Source: JBBRNH01 sp038230415 (GTDB taxonomy: Bacteria; Bacteroidota; Bacteroidia; Cytophagales; Spirosomataceae). Taken from it: DNA of 64,000 nt. A program made the position numbers and the translations under genes. Positions 60,418 to 64,000 of the stretch are shown piece after piece. Each line of letters starts with the position of its first letter. The stretch's first letter is position 1. The notes under the pieces were generated by a model. It was not told where the DNA came from, ran no database searches, and worked only from the letters and a program-made list of their open reading frames with translations. The DNA lies in NCBI GenBank assembly GCA_038230415.1, contig JBBRNH010000002.1, positions 1 to 64,000 on the forward strand, in the 5' to 3' direction.

Positions 60418-60448
60418 TAAAAGTAGAAAGAACTATTTTTATCCACAA
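60418..60448 (-). promoter_or_regulatory. parA promoter with a DnaA box
   Basis: On the minus strand TTG (60446-60448), a 20-bp spacer and TACTTTTA (60418-60425) resemble the -33/-7 promoter. TTATCCACA at 60439-60447 on the plus strand is a perfect DnaA box overlapping the -33 element, which could tie parA expression to DnaA. Confidence 0.5.
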
Positions 60449-60504
60449 GGCCAATACCTGATAGAAAATAGACTCGAAAACCGGCTGATTCAGGTAAATT
60501 ACAA

Positions 60505-61530
60505 CTAACGGACTGCGCTGTATTCCAGCACCAAAAACGAACCGGGCAAAACCGGAGCGCGGGGCCGGGGATTCTCGGTCGTAGCTGCCGGAGCCTCGCC
60601 ATACTGCGCCGTTGTCACAAATACGTGATGGCTGGCCGGGTCAATGGTACTGGTTCGCGCTCCGCGCTGGGTGGTCACGGTTTGGACAACGGCAAAATGG
60701 CCGGGCTGATCTTCGCGTACCACCGTCAGCGAGCCTTCGCCGTTGGAGCTGATAGCCGACCCGGTTGCCGTATCAAACACCGCGCCATCCACGCCCGCGC
60801 CGATGGGAACCGTTGCCAACAGCTTGCCCGTCTGCGAATCGAGTACAATCATCTGCTTGTTGTGGCAGGTGCTGAACAGCCGGTGCCGCCCCTTGTCGAA
60901 GGCTAATCCGGTTGGTTCTTCACCCGTGCCAAGCGACCATTTATGCCTGACTGCCAGCGTTTTGGCATCAAAGACGGCCACTTCGTTTTTGTCTTCGAGG
61001 TTCACAAAAATCAACCCGTTGTCGTCGGTAACGGCGGCTTCGGGTGCGCCCCCCAACTCAACCGTGCCAACAACATCGCCGGTTTTCGCGTCGAGGACGG
61101 TCGCGCTGCTGCCTTCGTTATTGAAGATAAACACCCGGCCCGAAAACGCATCGTACATGATCGCGTCGGGTTTTTTGCCGGTCGGGATGTCTTTGATGGG
61201 CTTGAGTGTTTTCAGGTCAAACTGCGTGGCGGTGTTGGGCCGGCCGTTGGTGGTGTAGCCGACATTGGCCGATACCACCACCGCAATGCCATGCACCCCC
61301 GGTGTGGGACTGACGACCCCAATTTTTTCGCCCGTTTTCAGGTTTAGTACATCCACCTGATTGCCGTGCGAGACGTATAACCGCCCGCCTTCGGCATCGG
61401 CCAGCAGGTAGTCCCAGCCGCCTTCGCCCCCGATGGTGGTTTTCTTAACGAGTTCGTAATTGGCCGGGGTCTGGGCCGGTAAAGTACCCGTCAGCGACAG
61501 GGCCAGGGCGGTGATCATGAGCGTTTTCAT
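60505..61530 (-). CDS. YncE-like beta-propeller protein
   Basis: A 341-residue exported protein from the ATG at 61530 (signal peptide MKTLMITALALSLTGTLPAQ); upstream codons lie in an inverted repeat and are unlikely to be used. The mature part is a seven-bladed propeller of the YncE type, with repeated VxDxKTGxxVGTV units (VDVLNLKTGEKIGVVSPTPG, ATVLDAKTGDVVGTVELGGA, MIVLDSQTGKLLATVPIGAG). Such proteins bind ligands or DNA in the periplasm, and many have no known role. It follows the RND pump gene on the same strand, but a repeat element separates them. Confidence 0.87.
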   Translation of the reverse strand: MKTLMITALALSLTGTLPAQTPANYELVKKTTIGGEGGWDYLLADAEGGRLYVSHGNQVDVLNLKTGEKIGVVSPTPGVHGIAVVVSANVGYTTNGRPNTATQFDLKTLKPIKDIPTGKKPDAIMYDAFSGRVFIFNNEGSSATVLDAKTGDVVGTVELGGAPEAAVTDDNGLIFVNLEDKNEVAVFDAKTLAVRHKWSLGTGEEPTGLAFDKGRHRLFSTCHNKQMIVLDSQTGKLLATVPIGAGVDGAVFDTATGSAISSNGEGSLTVVREDQPGHFAVVQTVTTQRGARTSTIDPASHHVFVTTAQYGEAPAATTENPRPRAPVLPGSFLVLEYSAVR

Positions 61531-61573
61531 GCTGTTATTGTTTATGGATTTATTGATTGCCCCGTAATTTAAG

Positions 61574-61699
61574 TTTTCTGTCATTCCGAACGGGGCGGCC
61601 CGTGCGGAACGAGGAATCTTTCGACCATCAAGGGTGGTAGCCGCCTTATCAAGAGATTTCTCGTTCGGCACGGGCCGCCCCGCTCGGAACGACAGAAAA
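61574..61699. repeat. Large imperfect inverted repeat
   Basis: The left arm (from 61574, TTTTCTGTCATTCCGAACGG... to GAGGAATCTT at 61620) and right arm (61651-61699, AAGAGATTTCTCGTTCGG... to ACGACAGAAAA) are complementary with a few mismatches around a 30-nt centre. The CTGTCATTCCGA-x-CGGAACGAGGAATCT type of sequence is, to my knowledge, a common dispersed repeat in Cytophagales. It overlaps the 3' end of the RND gene. Confidence 0.75.
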
Positions 61700-64000
61700 G
61701 GCAGATTTGTCTTTATACGCCAGCCGCAACAATCCCGGAAAAATCAGCAGCAGCAACGGCAGGGCCGCGCAGAACCCGCCAATCACCGCAATGGCTAACG
61801 GCTGGTGCAGTTGCGCCCCCTGCCCGATGCCCAACGCCAGCGGCAGCAGGGCCATTATCGCGCTGGTAGCCGTCATGAGTTTGGGCCGGATGCGGGCCGA
61901 AATCGCAAATTCAATAGACTCGGCAACGGGGGCCGTGCGGTGATGGTTGGCAAACTGCTGAAAGGTAAAAATAGCGTTTTCGGCAATGATGCCCACAATC
62001 ATGATAATCCCGGTGTAGCTGCCCACATTGAGCGGGGTGCGGGTCACGAACAACGCAATGAATGACCCCGACACACCCAGCATCGACAGCAGCAGAATAA
62101 GCCCGGCGGCCCGCCAGTCGCGGAACAAAAACAGCAGCACGATGAACACCAGCAACGAAGCCGACAGCAAAATCAATAGCAACTCCCGAAACGATTGTTG
62201 CTGCTGGGCATAGGCCCCGCCGTATTCGACGTGCTGCCCGGACACCAACGCCACCTGACTATCCACTTGTTGCTGAATCTCGCGGATGACGCTGCCCAAA
62301 TCCCGGCCCGACAGACTGGCCGTAACCGCTACCATCGGCTGCAGGTTTTCGCGCTCGATTTCTGCCGTACCACTGTCCACCCGCACCGTGGCAAAGGCCG
62401 ACAGCGGGCGGCTGCGGCCATCGGCGGTGAAAACGGGGCTTTGTTGCAGAAGGCCCAGGTTACTGCCTGCGTCGGGGTATTTGAGCCGCATTTTGATGAA
62501 CTGCGCCCCTTCCAGAATCGTACCGACCTCATTACCCCGGAGCCGGGTGGTGAGTTGGTTCTGTAGGTCCATCGGGGTCAGGCCAAACTGTAACAGGGCC
62601 GACGGCACGGGGGTGAATACCACCGACGGCCCGGCAATGGTTACGCCGTTGAAAACATCGGCGGTGCCGGCTACCTTCGTCACGATGCCACCGATTTTGT
62701 CGGCAATGGGCCGGAGTTCGGCTGATTCGTTGCCGAATACTTTGACTTCAATCGGGTTGGGATCGCTCATCAAATCGCCGAGCATATCGCCGATTACCTG
62801 CCCGAAATCAACGCTCAGGGCGGGTTGGTTCGCTTCGATTTTGGCCCGTAAGTCGTCAATCACGGCGTTGGTGGAGCGGCTGCGGTCTTTTTTGAGCGAG
62901 ATCAGGTAATCGCCTTTGTTGGGTTCGGTGATGAAAAAGCCCATTTGCGCCCCCGTTCTCCGCGAAAAAGCCGCCACTTCGGGAATCGTATGCACCAACT
63001 TATCAACCTCGTTAAGCATGGCGTTGGTCTCATCGAGCGAGGTGCCGGGTTCCGAGTGGTAGTCCAGCACGATGGCTCCTTCGTCCATTTCGGGCAGAAA
63101 GCCTGTCTCCAACTGACTGTAAATCAACCCAATTGCCAGCACCATCGCCCCGGCGATCCCCAGGGCAAATACCGGACGACGGATAAACACCGACAGCCAG
63201 CGACCGATGGCCGGGTGCGGAACGTGAGCGGCCTGCTTGCGGGCCAGAAACCCGAACAGGCTGTAAACGACCGGCAACCCCAGCCAGGTAATCACAAACG
63301 AACAGGTCAGCGTGATAACCATCGTGGTTGCCAGCACCTGAAAAAATGCCCCGGCCACCCCGCTCATCAGCGAAAACGGAATGAAAATTACGATGGTACT
63401 CAGTGACGAGCCGATCATGGCCGGCAACAAATCGGTGATGGCCTGCCGGATGGTGCCGGGCGTGGACTGCCCGCCCTGCATTTCCTCAACGGCGTGAATC
63501 TGCTCAACAATCACGACCGCGTCGTCAATAATCAGGCCGATGGCAGCCGCAATGCCGCCGAGGGTCATAATGTCCAACGTGTAGCCGATGCTGTACAGAA
63601 CCAATAGCGCCGAGGCCAGAATAACGGGGATAATCAGCAAAATCACGACGCTCGCCCGCAGCGACCGCAGGAACAAACTCGTAACGATGATGGCTAAGAT
63701 CAGCCCGATTAAAATACTGTCTGTCACGCCCTTAACGGCTTCGCCTACGAAATCGGCCTGGACGTAGGTGGGGGTCAACTTCACGTCGGCGGGCAGCAAG
63801 CGTTGCAGTTCGCGCACTTTTTGGGCTACGCCGTCGGTGAGGGTGATGAGGTTGGCCGAGGGCTGTTTTACCACGTTAATCAGCACCGTTTCCCTGCCGT
63901 TGGCCTCGATTTTGGTGAACTCCTGCTGCTCGTGGAGTTCGACGGTGGCAACGTCGGCGAGCCGGACAATGCGTTGCCCGCTGCTCTGCACTACGATGTT
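61649..64000 (-). CDS. RND efflux transporter permease subunit, partial
   Basis: At least 783 residues of an inner-membrane RND pump. The reading frame stays open to the window edge, so the N-terminus is missing. Seen: a periplasmic pore region, membrane segments with GGIAAAIGLIIDDAVVIVEQ (helix 4, with the paired Asp residues of the proton relay, as in drug-exporting HAE pumps rather than metal pumps), a docking part and the C-terminal helices (YTGIIMIVGIIAENAIFTFQ). With a fusion protein and a TolC-type channel it would expel drugs, bile-like compounds or metals. The last residues (VPSGAARAEREIS) come from an inverted repeat. Confidence 0.9.
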   Translation of the reverse strand, partial: NIVVQSSGQRIVRLADVATVELHEQQEFTKIEANGRETVLINVVKQPSANLITLTDGVAQKVRELQRLLPADVKLTPTYVQADFVGEAVKGVTDSILIGLILAIIVTSLFLRSLRASVVILLIIPVILASALLVLYSIGYTLDIMTLGGIAAAIGLIIDDAVVIVEQIHAVEEMQGGQSTPGTIRQAITDLLPAMIGSSLSTIVIFIPFSLMSGVAGAFFQVLATTMVITLTCSFVITWLGLPVVYSLFGFLARKQAAHVPHPAIGRWLSVFIRRPVFALGIAGAMVLAIGLIYSQLETGFLPEMDEGAIVLDYHSEPGTSLDETNAMLNEVDKLVHTIPEVAAFSRRTGAQMGFFITEPNKGDYLISLKKDRSRSTNAVIDDLRAKIEANQPALSVDFGQVIGDMLGDLMSDPNPIEVKVFGNESAELRPIADKIGGIVTKVAGTADVFNGVTIAGPSVVFTPVPSALLQFGLTPMDLQNQLTTRLRGNEVGTILEGAQFIKMRLKYPDAGSNLGLLQQSPVFTADGRSRPLSAFATVRVDSGTAEIERENLQPMVAVTASLSGRDLGSVIREIQQQVDSQVALVSGQHVEYGGAYAQQQQSFRELLLILLSASLLVFIVLLFLFRDWRAAGLILLLSMLGVSGSFIALFVTRTPLNVGSYTGIIMIVGIIAENAIFTFQQFANHHRTAPVAESIEFAISARIRPKLMTATSAIMALLPLALGIGQGAQLHQPLAIAVIGGFCAALPLLLLIFPGLLRLAYKDKSAFSVVPSGAARAEREIS

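Overview
The window reads as DNA from a Bacteroidota bacterium of the Cytophagales, most like the Spirosoma group. This is inferred from TonB receptors with an N-terminal carboxypeptidase-regulatory-like domain, a DUF4249 lipoprotein beside a DUF5686-type protein, and promoters of the TTG / TAnnTTTG type. GC content is high for the phylum (judged by eye). The right end holds a plasmid-type replication and partition module: 12 iterons, an AT-rich stretch, paired DnaA boxes, a Rep_3 initiator, two long palindromes, parB and parA. The window is therefore probably part of a plasmid or secondary replicon. I saw no rRNA, tRNA or CRISPR array.

Layout. 0-3 kb: a decayed edge with a SusC fragment, a perfect 42-bp palindrome, a low-affinity iron permease-like protein and small secreted proteins. 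3.3-6.5 kb: a large Oar-like TonB receptor. 6.6-12 kb: a stress and metal block with two histidine-rich proteins, an Nramp-like transporter and a carbohydrate porin, mixed with remnants (porin N-terminus, BON domain, GSP17M-like protein). 12-17.9 kb: secreted hydrolases (metallophosphoesterase, NUC1-type nuclease, polysaccharide deacetylase), lipoproteins and a PIN toxin-antitoxin pair. 18-32.5 kb: an ECF sigma factor with a membrane partner, a five-repeat PepSY-like lipoprotein, a sterol desaturase-like enzyme, a TonB receptor / DUF4249 / DUF5686 series, and envelope-lipid genes (PAP2, OMPLA-like, truncated BamA/TamA). 32.7-34.1 kb: HxlR regulator, DoxX and a membrane protein.

34.2-50.2 kb is the most coherent block, a probable aromatic catabolic cluster. 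It holds a TetR regulator, an alpha/beta hydrolase, both subunits of a 3-oxoacid CoA-transferase, an AraC regulator, a fumarylacetoacetase-family hydrolase, two FAD-dependent aromatic hydroxylases, a TonB receptor, a type-B carboxylesterase, an extradiol (VOC) dioxygenase, an MFS transporter and an MBL-fold hydrolase. The genes suggest this order: uptake across the outer membrane, ester cleavage, ring hydroxylation, meta ring cleavage, hydrolysis of the fission product, CoA transfer. The substrate is unknown.

50.9-54.5 kb: a tyrosine recombinase, a DUF234-type ATPase with a nuclease-like tail, and a DUF1016 (YhcG-like) protein that has lost its nuclease residues. 54.7-56.4 kb: a Tat-exported Gfo/Idh/MocA oxidoreductase and an orphan type IX secretion tail. 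56.4-60.4 kb: replication and partition. 60.5-64 kb: a YncE-like beta-propeller and a partial RND efflux pump whose last residues are encoded inside an inverted repeat.
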